A stretch of DNA of 8,045 bases, taken from the NCBI GenBank assembly GCA_947450745.1, contig CANFYD010000147.1, positions 1 through 8,045 of the forward strand, read 5' to 3'. This document shows, in pieces, positions 1-6,840 of this stretch. The position numbers and the translations under genes were made by a program. Source of the DNA: Burkholderiales bacterium. GTDB lineage: Bacteria > Pseudomonadota > Gammaproteobacteria > Burkholderiales > Burkholderiaceae_C. The stretch's first letter is position 1. Each line of letters starts with the position of its first letter. Under the pieces are notes generated by a model. The model saw only the letters and a program-made list of their open reading frames with translations. It did not search any database and was not told where the DNA came from.

Positions 1-337
1 CGGGCTGACCGTCAAGCCGGAAGCGATGGAGCGCGCCGCGGCCAAAGGTTATGCCACCGCCACCGACCTGGCCGATTATTTGGTCAAGAAGGGCTTGGCC
101 TTCCGCGATGCCCATGAAATCGTCGCCCATGCGGTGAAAACAGCGATGGGCACGGGCCTCGACCTGTCACAACTGCCGCTGGCCGAGCTGCAGAAGTTCG
201 ACGCCCGCATTGGCGACGACGTGTTTGAAGCGCTATCGCTGCGCGGCTCGCTGAACGCCCGCAACATCCTCGGCGGCACCGCACCGGCACAAGTGCGTGC
301 ACAGGTCGCTAGGCACTTGGCGCGGTTGAATGGGTGA
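1..337 (+). CDS. argH: Argininosuccinate lyase, C-terminal part (5' end outside window)
   Basis: This is the C-terminal end of argininosuccinate lyase, the cytoplasmic enzyme that splits argininosuccinate into arginine and fumarate in the last step of arginine synthesis. The open frame runs in from the left edge (first full codon at base 2) with no start, and ends with TGA at 335-337. The visible residues include the family's conserved tail: ATATDLADYLVKKGLAFRDA, then AHEIV, and near the end the SLRGSLNARN and GGTAPAQVR segments typical of ArgH. The ATG at base 26 is internal, because homology continues upstream of it (GLTVKPEAM). It is the only + strand gene, and its last 29 bases overlap the end of the convergent deacetylase gene. 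It is a housekeeping gene with no evident functional link to the operon. Confidence 0.93.
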   Translation, partial: GLTVKPEAMERAAAKGYATATDLADYLVKKGLAFRDAHEIVAHAVKTAMGTGLDLSQLPLAELQKFDARIGDDVFEALSLRGSLNARNILGGTAPAQVRAQVARHLARLNG

Positions 338-1289
338 TCCGAGGCCCGATAGCCCCGCTGACGACAGCTTGTGCTGGCAAGCGCTCATTTAAGACTTGTT
401 CTGCGTGCGCGCAGATAGCGCCCGGCGTGGTGATCCATACGTCGCCGGCGTCGCGGGCTTGGCAGAGGTGTTGAAGCGCGCGGCGCAAATGGCGCAAGCG
501 ATACGGTTGGCCGACGATGTAGGGGTGGAGCGCGATGCCCATCACCAGCGGCTGGGCGGCGGACTGCAGGCGCATTTCATCGAAGTTGTCGATGATCATT
601 TGGGCGAAATCCTTGGCGTCCAGTTGGCGCGCCATGATCATCGGGATGTCGTTCAGCTCCTGCGGGTAGGGAACGGCCCAGAGCGTCTGCCCGCTGCGGG
701 TGCTCATGCGAGTCGGCTGGTCGTCGTGGCACCAGTTCAGGGTGTAGCGGTAGCCGGCCTCGGTCAGCAGGTCGGGCGTGCTGAGGCTTTCTGCAATCCA
801 GGGTGAGAGCCAACCGGTGGGTGCCACACCGCTGTGCTGCGCGATGCGCTCGCGGCAGCCCAGTAACAGGGCCAGTTCCTGCTCGGCGGACAAATCGCTC
901 TGGCGCAGCGCATTGCTGTGGCCATGGGCGATCAGCTCATCGCCGCGCCGGACAAACGCTTCAACCAGCTCGGGGCAATGGTCGTACAGCGCGGTGTTGA
1001 TGATGGCGCCCGTCGGCAGGGCCAATTGATCGAACAACTCCAGGCAGCGCCAGGCGCCGACCCGGTTGCCATATTCGCGCCAAGCGTAGTTCAGCACATC
1101 GGGCTGCGGCGAGGCAGGGCCCAGGCAAGCGCCCAACCCCGCACCAAAAGCAAAGTGCTCCAGGTTGAAGCCGATATACACCGCCAGACGCGCGCCGTTG
1201 GGCCAGCGGTAAGCGGGCCGCTGGTGGATCGCCTGATAGGGGAAGCGACCGCTGTCGGGGATCGCCGGGAAGGGCTGCGTCATGTTCAT
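309..1289 (-). CDS. Polysaccharide deacetylase / allantoinase (PuuE)-like hydrolase
   Basis: A 326-residue protein of the NodB-fold polysaccharide deacetylase superfamily, in the branch near PuuE-type allantoinases and other C-N hydrolases rather than true chitin deacetylases. The canonical NodB motif 1 Asp-Asp pair is absent; the matching strand reads IGFNLEHF (about 40-46, E44/H45). Motif 2 is IAHGHSNALR (H122, H124), followed by GWLSPWIAESL (159-169), NWCHDDQP (185-192), PYPQELNDIP (207-216) and MGIALHPYIVGQP (250-262). These blocks fit a family I recognise as 'polysaccharide deacetylase family protein'. No signal peptide is visible, so it is probably cytoplasmic and unlikely to act on a polysaccharide. 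The ATG at 1289 lies 9 nt after the preceding stop, and a GAGG ribosome site overlaps that stop. It is last in the operon. Inferred role: hydrolysis of an amide or ring C-N bond in the imported compound. The exact reaction is unknown. Confidence 0.85.
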   Translation of the reverse strand: MNMTQPFPAIPDSGRFPYQAIHQRPAYRWPNGARLAVYIGFNLEHFAFGAGLGACLGPASPQPDVLNYAWREYGNRVGAWRCLELFDQLALPTGAIINTALYDHCPELVEAFVRRGDELIAHGHSNALRQSDLSAEQELALLLGCRERIAQHSGVAPTGWLSPWIAESLSTPDLLTEAGYRYTLNWCHDDQPTRMSTRSGQTLWAVPYPQELNDIPMIMARQLDAKDFAQMIIDNFDEMRLQSAAQPLVMGIALHPYIVGQPYRLRHLRRALQHLCQARDAGDVWITTPGAICAHAEQVLNERLPAQAVVSGAIGPRITHSTAPSA

Positions 1290-1298
1290 CGCCCGACC

Positions 1299-1745
1299 TC
1301 AGCGGGCAAGCAGCCACGGCTCGCACAAGCCGGCGCGCTGCAACAGGTGTTCGGCGCTGTCGTTCCACACATCCATTTGCACGATTTTGCCGCCGCGCAC
1401 GACGTAGCGGTCCACATAACGATTGCCTTCGAACGGCGTGCCGTCCAGCCACTCGCCGTACAGCGTTCCGATGTTGTAGACGATGGTGGCTGCGTCATTG
1501 CTGCTGCTAATGCTGCCGTTGGCGTCGGGCTCAGCCACCACCACATCGGTCTGCTCGAAGCGCTTCTTCACCCATTTGTAGCGGCTGGCATTGAAAGCGC
1601 TGCATTCGGCCGGGTCACGCATCTCGCGGGCACCGGTGAAGCGGATGCGTAAATCGGCCGCTACAAAGGCACGCGCACCGACCGGGTCGGGAATCATGAT
1701 GACACGCAGGAACTCTTCCACAATCTGTTTGGCCGACTGGCTCAT
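1299..1745 (-). CDS. SnoaL / NTF2-like domain protein
   Basis: A 148-residue protein with the cone-shaped SnoaL/NTF2-like pattern: an N-terminal helix (SAKQIVEEFLRVI, about 4-16), a segment on loss or change of state (DPVGARAFVAADLRIRFTG), and paired strands near the C terminus (GTPFEGNRYVDRYVVRGGKIVQMDVWND, about 101-128). The F-x-G-N-R-Y-V-D-R-Y...G-K-I core is typical. The fold serves as a small isomerase, hydrolase or binding domain, and sequence alone does not say which. No secretion signal is seen. It starts at ATG 1745, 11 nt after the racemase stop, behind a perfect AGGAGG ribosome site, so translation is likely strong. It lies between the racemase-like and deacetylase-like genes, which suggests a catalytic or accessory step in the same pathway. 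Confident in the fold, not in the reaction. Confidence 0.8.
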   Translation of the reverse strand: MSQSAKQIVEEFLRVIMIPDPVGARAFVAADLRIRFTGAREMRDPAECSAFNASRYKWVKKRFEQTDVVVAEPDANGSISSSNDAATIVYNIGTLYGEWLDGTPFEGNRYVDRYVVRGGKIVQMDVWNDSAEHLLQRAGLCEPWLLAR

Positions 1746-1750
1746 GGCAA

Positions 1751-1757
1751 CCCTCCT
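1751..1757 (-). promoter_or_regulatory. Strong Shine-Dalgarno of the SnoaL-like gene, overlapping upstream stop
   Basis: On the - strand this reads AGGAGGG, five bases before the ATG at 1745. It overlaps the TGA stop of the racemase-family gene (TGA at 1759-1757, read as TGAGGAGGG), so terminating ribosomes sit on the next gene's binding site. It fixes the start codon and points to translational coupling. Confidence 0.8.
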
Positions 1758-2512
1758 CAGGTCTTCAAGTTTTGGGGCAGCTCGGGCCCGGCGAAATCAA
1801 AATCAAACTGACCGGTGGCATCGGCGCGCGCGGTGGGCCCGTTCTGACTGTCCAAGGCATAGCGCACACCGGCGGCCACGCTGTCGATCACCTGCAAGCC
1901 GGTCTCGGCCGCAATGGCCTGGGCCATGCCGGCCAAGCCCGCACCGCCCAGGATCACCACCGAGACGCCAAAACGGCTGGCCGCCTCAGCGCAGGCTTTG
2001 GACAAAATCAAATGCGCAGCGGCCGGGTCGCGTGCCAACTCGGCACCGCTTTGTTCCACCGTGTGGATGCCCGCCAACTGCTCGCCGAACCCGAGGTTGT
2101 TGGCCAGCCGCTCCAGCATCGGCCGCCAGCGCGCGCCACCGGTCACGATGCAGAAACGCCCGAGCCGCGCCGCTTCCACAAACGAGGCTTCGGCCAAGCC
2201 GGTCACCGGCACGGTGCTGCACTCGCGCAGCGCCAGCAAGCCGGGGTCGCCAAAGCAGGCAATCAAGATCGCCTCGGGCGCGGCGCTAGGCTCGCTGCCA
2301 ACTAGGGCCCAGGCATCCAACACCGCGTGCCCGGCCACCGCGTAACTGGCCTCGCTGGCAATGTAGGGCGCGCCAAAGCGGGCCGTGCGGGTGAGCACCT
2401 CGACGCCCTCGCCCGCCGTCTGCTGTGCATGCCGCTGCAACAGCGCAGTGACCGACGCTGACGTGTTGGGGTTGATCACCAGCAGCTTGGCCTTTTTGAA
2501 CGGCCTAGGCAT
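1757..2512 (-). CDS. Asp/Glu/hydantoin racemase family protein, second Cys replaced by Gly
   Basis: A 251-residue protein of the aspartate/glutamate/hydantoin racemase superfamily, closest in style to hydantoin/allantoin racemases (HyuA/HpxA/Dcg1 group). The N terminus has the hallmark LLVINPNTSASVT (10-22); ACFGDPGLLALRE (85-97) carries the first catalytic cysteine, C86; IVTGGARWRPML follows at about 122-133. The second catalytic motif, usually LGCAG(M), reads ILGGAGLAGMA (187-197), with Gly190 (codon GGT) where Cys is expected. Two-base racemisation by a cysteine pair is therefore doubtful; a one-cysteine lyase, isomerase or decarboxylase reaction is possible, or this may be a normal variant of an uncharacterised subfamily. 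The ATG at 2512 was chosen because INPNTS is normally about 12 residues from the start; a longer frame upstream adds only non-conserved residues. It overlaps the GntR gene by 8 nt (ATGCCTAG), implying coupled translation. Confidence 0.87.
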   Translation of the reverse strand: MPRPFKKAKLLVINPNTSASVTALLQRHAQQTAGEGVEVLTRTARFGAPYIASEASYAVAGHAVLDAWALVGSEPSAAPEAILIACFGDPGLLALRECSTVPVTGLAEASFVEAARLGRFCIVTGGARWRPMLERLANNLGFGEQLAGIHTVEQSGAELARDPAAAHLILSKACAEAASRFGVSVVILGGAGLAGMAQAIAAETGLQVIDSVAAGVRYALDSQNGPTARADATGQFDFDFAGPELPQNLKT

Positions 2513-3230
2513 CGGACATTCCAAACAGGGAGATGAAATCAGGCAACTCGGCAGCGGGCCCGGCAAACTGCAACTGCGATTCCAGTTGCTGCAGATGCCC
2601 GAGCATCAAGCGCGCTGCCGCAGCCGGGTCGCGCAGCCGGATCGCGTTCAGCAGGGCGCGGTGTTCCTGGCAGCCACAAGCACTCAGCGGCGGCAGCGTC
2701 AGCAGCGGGTTGGCGCGGTAAGTCATCAGCACCAGCGAGGTCCGCGACACCAGCTCACGCAGAATCCGCCCCAGGGTCTGGTGTTGGGAAGCGTTGGCAA
2801 TGTGCAGGTGGAAGTCGCCCGACAGGCGGATGGCGCGCCGCATGTCGCCGCTGGCGCGAGCCGCCTCTTCATCGGCAATGCACTGGGTCAGCGTGGCAAT
2901 GTCGGCAGCGCTGGCGTTGTCGATGAAACATTCGATCAGCGTCGGCTCGATCATGCGGCGTACCTGAAACACCTCGCGCGCCTCCTGTTCGGTGGGCCGC
3001 GCCACGGTAGCCCCCCGGTTCGGCGTCAACACGACGATCTGCTCATTGGCCAAGCGCACCAGCACCGGCCGGATGCGCGTGCGCGACACCCCGAACGCGG
3101 TCGCCAGCCGGTCTTCGATCAACTTGGTGCCGGGCGGCAAACGGTGATCGAGAATGGTGGCGACCATGCGCTCATAGATCTCGTTCTCGGTCAACGCGAC
3201 CGGGTCTTCTATAGCCGTATTCATGCTCAT
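2505..3230 (-). CDS. GntR family transcriptional regulator, FCD (FadR) subfamily
   Basis: A 241-residue cytoplasmic DNA-binding regulator. A winged helix-turn-helix spans about 16-78 (IYERMVATILDHRLPPGTKL, then DRLATAFGVSRTRIRPVLVRL as the recognition part, and the wing PNRGATV). A C-terminal FCD ligand domain covers about 87-220. Residues fitting the FCD metal/ligand site are D139 and H143 (DFHLH), H190 (QEH) and H212 (GHL). The recognition helix reads SRTRIRPVL rather than the common SRTPVREAL. ATG 3230 is 4 nt after the permease stop; ATG 3224 or GTG 3245 are alternative starts, so the N terminus is uncertain by about 5 residues. Lying inside the operon, it most likely represses the operon and is released by the transported compound or a breakdown product. 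The tandem repeats at 7924-7959 are a candidate target. Confidence 0.9.
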   Translation of the reverse strand: MSMNTAIEDPVALTENEIYERMVATILDHRLPPGTKLIEDRLATAFGVSRTRIRPVLVRLANEQIVVLTPNRGATVARPTEQEAREVFQVRRMIEPTLIECFIDNASAADIATLTQCIADEEAARASGDMRRAIRLSGDFHLHIANASQHQTLGRILRELVSRTSLVLMTYRANPLLTLPPLSACGCQEHRALLNAIRLRDPAAAARLMLGHLQQLESQLQFAGPAAELPDFISLFGMSDA

Positions 3231-3234
3231 CCGC

Positions 3235-4122
3235 TCAACCTGCACGTTTGGCCTTCTGGCGGCTGGCTAGCAGGCGGGACAAGCCCAAGGTCAGCCCCAT
3301 CACCAAAAAGGACACCACCATCGTCACCGTGCCCAGCGCGTAGATGGACGGTGTGGTGACGGTGGTGGTCAAGCCCTGCAACTCCAGCGGCAGCGTGTTG
3401 ACGTCGCCAATGGCTTGCGAGGTGCGGGCAATTTCGTCCCAGCTGAGCGTGAAGCCGAACATGGCTATGCCGACCAGCGAAGGCGCAATCATCGGCAGCA
3501 CCACATGGCGAAAGCTCTGCCAGGGCGTGGCACCCAGGTCGCGCGCGGCTTCCTCGTAGGCCGGGTTGAAGCGGTTGAAGACGGCAAACATGATCAACAG
3601 GCCGAACGGCAGCGTCCAGCTCAGATGCGCGCCCAGGGCGGAGGTGAACAAGCCCATCGCTGTGCCATAGGTCTCAAGCGAGGCCTGCATGCCCAGCCAC
3701 TCCAGTACCTGCTTGATGCCGCTGTCCAGCAAGCGGAACTCCAACCCTATACCCAGCGACACAATGATGGACGGCATGATCAGGCTGGCGATGACGACAA
3801 AAAACAGCGCATTGGCACCGGCAAATTTCTTGCGAAAAGCCAAGCCGGCCAGCACCGAAAACACCACGGTGCAGACCATCACCGTCAAGCCCAAGCCCAG
3901 CGAGCGCTGCAAGGCCGAGCCGATGTCTACCGTGCCCAAGCCCTCGGCGAGCTTGTAGAACCAGTGCAGCGAGAGGCCGCGCAGCGGAAAAGTCAGGCCG
4001 CCCTCGGGGCCCTGAAAACTCAGGATCACGATGACCAGCATCGGGCCGTAAAGGAACAGCAGGTAGGCCGCAAAAAACAGGGCCAGCAGCCAGAAACCGG
4101 GACTGTGTTGACGTCGATTCAT
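3235..4122 (-). CDS. ABC transporter permease, PotC-like
   Basis: A 295-residue inner-membrane permease of the binding-protein-dependent family (BPD_transp_1), in the PotC/PotI position of a spermidine/putrescine-type importer. A first membrane segment (about 10-35, FWLLALFFAAYLLFLYGPML) is followed by about five more (75-96, 105-128, 155-181, 213-228, 261-283). The ATPase-contacting EAA loop is clear: YEEAARDLGATPWQSFRHVVLP (189-210). ATG 4122 gives the normal short cytoplasmic N terminus, but no Shine-Dalgarno is visible; the bases before it read TTCCTCCAT. A 23-residue in-frame extension to a TTG at 4191 runs into the inserted element and is not believed. It is separated from the partner permease by the element at 4151-4254; before that insertion the gap would have been 23 nt. 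It pairs with the product of 4255-5184. Confidence 0.92.
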   Translation of the reverse strand: MNRRQHSPGFWLLALFFAAYLLFLYGPMLVIVILSFQGPEGGLTFPLRGLSLHWFYKLAEGLGTVDIGSALQRSLGLGLTVMVCTVVFSVLAGLAFRKKFAGANALFFVVIASLIMPSIIVSLGIGLEFRLLDSGIKQVLEWLGMQASLETYGTAMGLFTSALGAHLSWTLPFGLLIMFAVFNRFNPAYEEAARDLGATPWQSFRHVVLPMIAPSLVGIAMFGFTLSWDEIARTSQAIGDVNTLPLELQGLTTTVTTPSIYALGTVTMVVSFLVMGLTLGLSRLLASRQKAKRAG

Positions 4123-4145
4123 ATGGAGGAAGATTTTGGAACGTT

Positions 4146-4259
4146 CTAAATAGGACTTACGCAAAATTGTTCCAGCTAGGCATGACGCCAAAGGCAGTAC
4201 GCCTTGTACGACAAGGCGGAAGAACGACGCTGGAGCGGTTTTGCGTAAGTCCTACTAAA
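4146..4259. mobile_element. MITE-like element (104 bp, 4151-4254) with CTAAA target duplication
   Basis: The ends are perfect 16-bp inverted repeats: TAGGACTTACGCAAAA at 4151-4166 and its exact reverse complement at 4239-4254. Allowing three mismatches, the match extends to 26 bp (4151-4176 against 4229-4254, both reaching TCCAGC). The element is flanked by the 5-bp direct repeat CTAAA at 4146-4150 and 4255-4259, a target-site duplication. Inside is a second 8-bp hairpin, CGCCTTGT (4200-4207), loop ACG, ACAAGGCG (4211-4218). There is no room for a transposase, so it would be a non-autonomous miniature element moved in trans. The right-hand CTAAA supplies the TAG stop of the upstream permease gene (4255-4257). 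The parent family is not identified. Confidence 0.8.
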
Positions 4260-5184
4260 GCTCTTTGCGGATATCGACCATGCGGGTCAGCGCCCAGATG
4301 ATCATCATGACCAGCGCCAGCAGAATCATCGCGTTGGCCGCAGCCAAGGGGAACTGCAGGTAGGACGATTGCACCTGGATGATCTTGCCGATCGACGCAA
4401 TTTGCTGGCCACCCATCACGCCGATCGTCACGAAGTCGCCCATCACGATGGTGATCACGAAGATGGAGCCGATGATGATGCCGGTGCGCGACAACGGAAT
4501 GATCACGTTCCACAGCGTCTGCCAGGCCGACGCCCCACTGTCGTTGGCGGCCTCCAGCAAGCTGCGATCGATGCGCATCATCGAGTTGAAAATCGGCACG
4601 ATCATGAAGGTGGTGAACAAATGCACCAGCGCCAGCACGACCGAGAAATCAGAGAACAAGAACCAATCGACCGGCTGACTCACCAGCCCGCTGCCGACCA
4701 GCCCCTGATTGACCAGCCCGTTGCGGCCCAGTAGCGGCACCCAGGCAATCATGCGGATCACGTTGGAAGTCCAGAACGGGATGGTGCACAGCACGAAGAG
4801 CAGCGTCTGCATCGTGCCGCTGCGCACATGGAAGGCGACAAAATAGGCCACCGTGAAGCCGATCACCAGCGTGATCAGCCAGACCAGCAAGCAGAACTTG
4901 AACGTGGACAAATAGGTTTTGAAGGTGACGCACATCTCGCCCGAATCGAAGCAACCTTCAAACACCGCCAGATAGTTCTGGAAGCTGAAATCCGGCGTCA
5001 TCTGGTACTGATCGAAGTCCCAGAAGCTGACCATCAGAATCAGCGCCAGCGGCACCACAAAGAACAGTGCAAACACCGCCGTCAGCGGCACCGCCTGCCA
5101 CCAAGCCGACAAACTGCCGGCGGGGGCTGGCGGCTTGACGGGCTTGGCCAATTTGCCTGTATTGGCTGATGCCGTCACCGCCAT
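4255..5184 (-). CDS. ABC transporter permease, PotB-like
   Basis: A 309-residue inner-membrane permease, the first of the two in the importer and in the PotB/PotH position. After a Pro/Ala-rich cytoplasmic N terminus (about 1-30) come about six membrane segments (34-54, 97-119, 127-150, 180-200, 235-256, 283-300). The PotB-like IPFWTSNVIRMIAW segment is at 135-148. The EAA loop coupling it to the ATPase is EAANDSGASAWQTLWNVIIP (211-230). A periplasmic loop near 60-95 has two cysteines (C78, C85). ATG 5184 is preceded by AGGGG at a 6-nt spacing, which decides this start over a GTG at 5259. The stop TAG lies in the CTAAA target duplication of the adjacent element; reconstruction shows the reading frame was not changed by the insertion. 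Confidence 0.92.
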   Translation of the reverse strand: MAVTASANTGKLAKPVKPPAPAGSLSAWWQAVPLTAVFALFFVVPLALILMVSFWDFDQYQMTPDFSFQNYLAVFEGCFDSGEMCVTFKTYLSTFKFCLLVWLITLVIGFTVAYFVAFHVRSGTMQTLLFVLCTIPFWTSNVIRMIAWVPLLGRNGLVNQGLVGSGLVSQPVDWFLFSDFSVVLALVHLFTTFMIVPIFNSMMRIDRSLLEAANDSGASAWQTLWNVIIPLSRTGIIIGSIFVITIVMGDFVTIGVMGGQQIASIGKIIQVQSSYLQFPLAAANAMILLALVMMIIWALTRMVDIRKEL

Positions 5185-5189
5185 GAGAA

Positions 5190-5206
5190 TCCCCTGGATA
5201 AGGGGA
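5190..5206 (-). promoter_or_regulatory. Small hairpin covering the Shine-Dalgarno of the PotB-like gene
   Basis: On the - strand mRNA, UCCCC (5206-5202) can pair with GGGGA (5194-5190) across the loop UUAUCCA. The 3' arm is most of the ribosome-binding site AGGGG of the ATG at 5184. A 5-bp GC-rich stem would partly mask that site. It could lower permease translation relative to the binding protein, but the stem is short and this may be chance. Confidence 0.35.
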
Positions 5207-5296
5207 ATTGGGCCCACACGCGGCAGCACAACAGCCCAGTGGGGCAAGTGCAGCGGCACAGCGGATTCATGAGGGTGGCGGGCAGCAGCTTCATGG

Positions 5297-6616
5297 TCAG
5301 GCAGCTACGAACTCATTCCACTTCTTGACCATATAGGTGTTCTCGTCCATCACGGCGTTCCAGCAGGCGATGCCGCCCATGCGGGCTTCGTAGCTGCCAC
5401 CGTCGCGCACGCTGCCGGCCTTGGCCAGCAAGTCGCCGTTCGGGCCCTTGATGTCCTGCGTGGCAGCCTTACCTTCCATCCAATAAGCCCATTCGTAGGC
5501 TTCCATCTTGGACTTGGCGGTGTCCAGCACGGCGCTGTAATAGCCTTGGCGATTCAGGTAGGCACCGGCCCAGCCGTCCAGGAACCAGTTGATGAACTCG
5601 TAAGCGCCGTCGAGCTTGCGGCCCGACAAGGTGGCCGGCAGACCAAAGCCGGCGGCCCAGGCGCGATAGCCTTCTTTGAGCGGCTGGAAGGTGCAGGCGA
5701 TGCCCTTGCTGCGCACCGCAGTGACGGCCGGTGACCACATCGACTGAATCACCACTTCACCCGAAGCCATCAGGTTGACCGACTCGTTGAAGTCCTTCCA
5801 CAGGCTGCGGAACTGCCCGGCTTTCTTGGCCTCGATCAGAGTTTTGATGGTGAGATCAATCTCCTTCTTGGTCATATTGCCCTTGTCGGGGTATTTGTAC
5901 AGACCCATTGCCTCCACCACCATGGCGGCATCCATGATGCCGATGGACGGAATGTTCAGAATCGCGGCCTTGCCCTTGAACTCGGGGTTGAGCAACTCGG
6001 CCCAGGAGTTGATCGGGCGCTTGATCAGGTCGGGGCGAATGCCCAAGGTGTCGGCGTTGTAGACGGTCGGGATCAGCGACATGAACTGCGTCGGCGTCTT
6101 CGAGAACACCTTGCTCTTCTCGCCCTCCAGGAAGATCACCTTCTTCGGTGCCGTGCCCTGGTCGCCCACGGCCTTGCCCGCCACCATGCCGGTGGTGAAC
6201 AGCGCCGTGATCTTGTCGGCGTTCTTGATGCGCTTGGTGTCGATGCCCTTCAGATTGCCGGTCGGCACGATGTTCTTCAGCGAGAAATACTCGGTGTCGA
6301 TCAGATCAAAGCTGTTCGGAGCCGTGACCGCGCGCTTGGTGACGTCATCGGTGGTGGTGGCCACGTACTGGATCTTGATGCCGGTGTCTTTCTCGAACTT
6401 CTCGCCAATGGCACGGTCCTGGTTGACCGCCGTGCCCAAGTAGCGCAACACGATTTTTTCCTGCGCATGGACGGCCGGGAACATGCCCGCCGCCAGAATG
6501 CCGGCCGTGCCCTTGAGCACCATGCGGCGCTGCAAGCCCGCCGTGCTGCTGGGCGTGTCGCTGCCGTCGGTGTTGGCTGCGGTGTCGAGGGCGGAATTTT
6601 TCAAAGTACCTGACAT
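5297..6616 (-). CDS. ABC transporter substrate-binding protein, PotD-like, Tat-exported
   Basis: A 439-residue periplasmic solute-binding protein of the extracellular solute-binding family that includes PotD/PotF (spermidine/putrescine type). It has a long N-region, then a twin-arginine-like signal QRRMVLKGTAGILAAGMFP (29-47) and a probable signal-peptidase site after VHA (51). The mature part opens with the usual first strand (KIVLRYLGTA) and has the conserved hinge/lobe blocks PTVYNADTLG (about 183-192), INSWAELLNPEFKGKAAI (about 202-219) and ASGEVVIQSMWSP (about 285-297). There is no lipobox cysteine, so it should be soluble. It captures the substrate and hands it to the two permeases. ATG 6616 has an AGGA site 9 nt upstream. 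It is separated from the ATPase gene by 224 nt, mostly the palindromic element, so it may have some independent expression. The ligand is not deducible; a polyamine is only one option. Confidence 0.92.
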   Translation of the reverse strand: MSGTLKNSALDTAANTDGSDTPSSTAGLQRRMVLKGTAGILAAGMFPAVHAQEKIVLRYLGTAVNQDRAIGEKFEKDTGIKIQYVATTTDDVTKRAVTAPNSFDLIDTEYFSLKNIVPTGNLKGIDTKRIKNADKITALFTTGMVAGKAVGDQGTAPKKVIFLEGEKSKVFSKTPTQFMSLIPTVYNADTLGIRPDLIKRPINSWAELLNPEFKGKAAILNIPSIGIMDAAMVVEAMGLYKYPDKGNMTKKEIDLTIKTLIEAKKAGQFRSLWKDFNESVNLMASGEVVIQSMWSPAVTAVRSKGIACTFQPLKEGYRAWAAGFGLPATLSGRKLDGAYEFINWFLDGWAGAYLNRQGYYSAVLDTAKSKMEAYEWAYWMEGKAATQDIKGPNGDLLAKAGSVRDGGSYEARMGGIACWNAVMDENTYMVKKWNEFVAA

Positions 6617-6701
6617 GGTGAACAGTCCTGCAGAGGTGGATAGAACTTCTTGCGAAGGGTTGGGGTATTCAGACGGGGAACGGTGGGAAATGAGGGGTTC
6701 A

Positions 6702-6840
6702 GAGGATGGGAACTTTTGTAGCGAGCGGCTGTCAGGCTAGGCAGACGGAGCGCAGGAACCGGAACGTACTTCAGGTACGTGAGGATTCCGAGCATCCGGC
6801 CAACGACGCATGGCGGCCGCGCAGTAAAAAGTTTTCATCC

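Noticed and set aside
918..1652. A 244-codon open frame on the + strand
   Set aside because: Antisense to both the deacetylase-like and SnoaL-like genes, and spanning their junction. Composition is that of a shadow frame and there is no recognisable domain.
2513..2566. TTG start lengthening the racemase-family protein by 18 residues
   Set aside because: The INPNTS motif normally lies near the N terminus, and the extension lies wholly inside the GntR coding region with no family similarity.
3415..4149. A 244-codon open frame on the + strand
   Set aside because: Antisense to the PotC-like permease. It is highly polar and Gln/His-rich, the usual complement of a hydrophobic membrane gene.
4123..4191. 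TTG-initiated N-terminal extension of the PotC-like permease
   Set aside because: It is coded mostly by the inserted element and lacks a ribosome site; the family normally begins just before the first membrane segment.
4151..4254. The inverted repeat between the permeases as an intrinsic terminator
   Set aside because: There is no T-tract after the outer arm on the transcribed strand, the arms are separated by 72 bases, and terminal repeats plus a target duplication explain it better.
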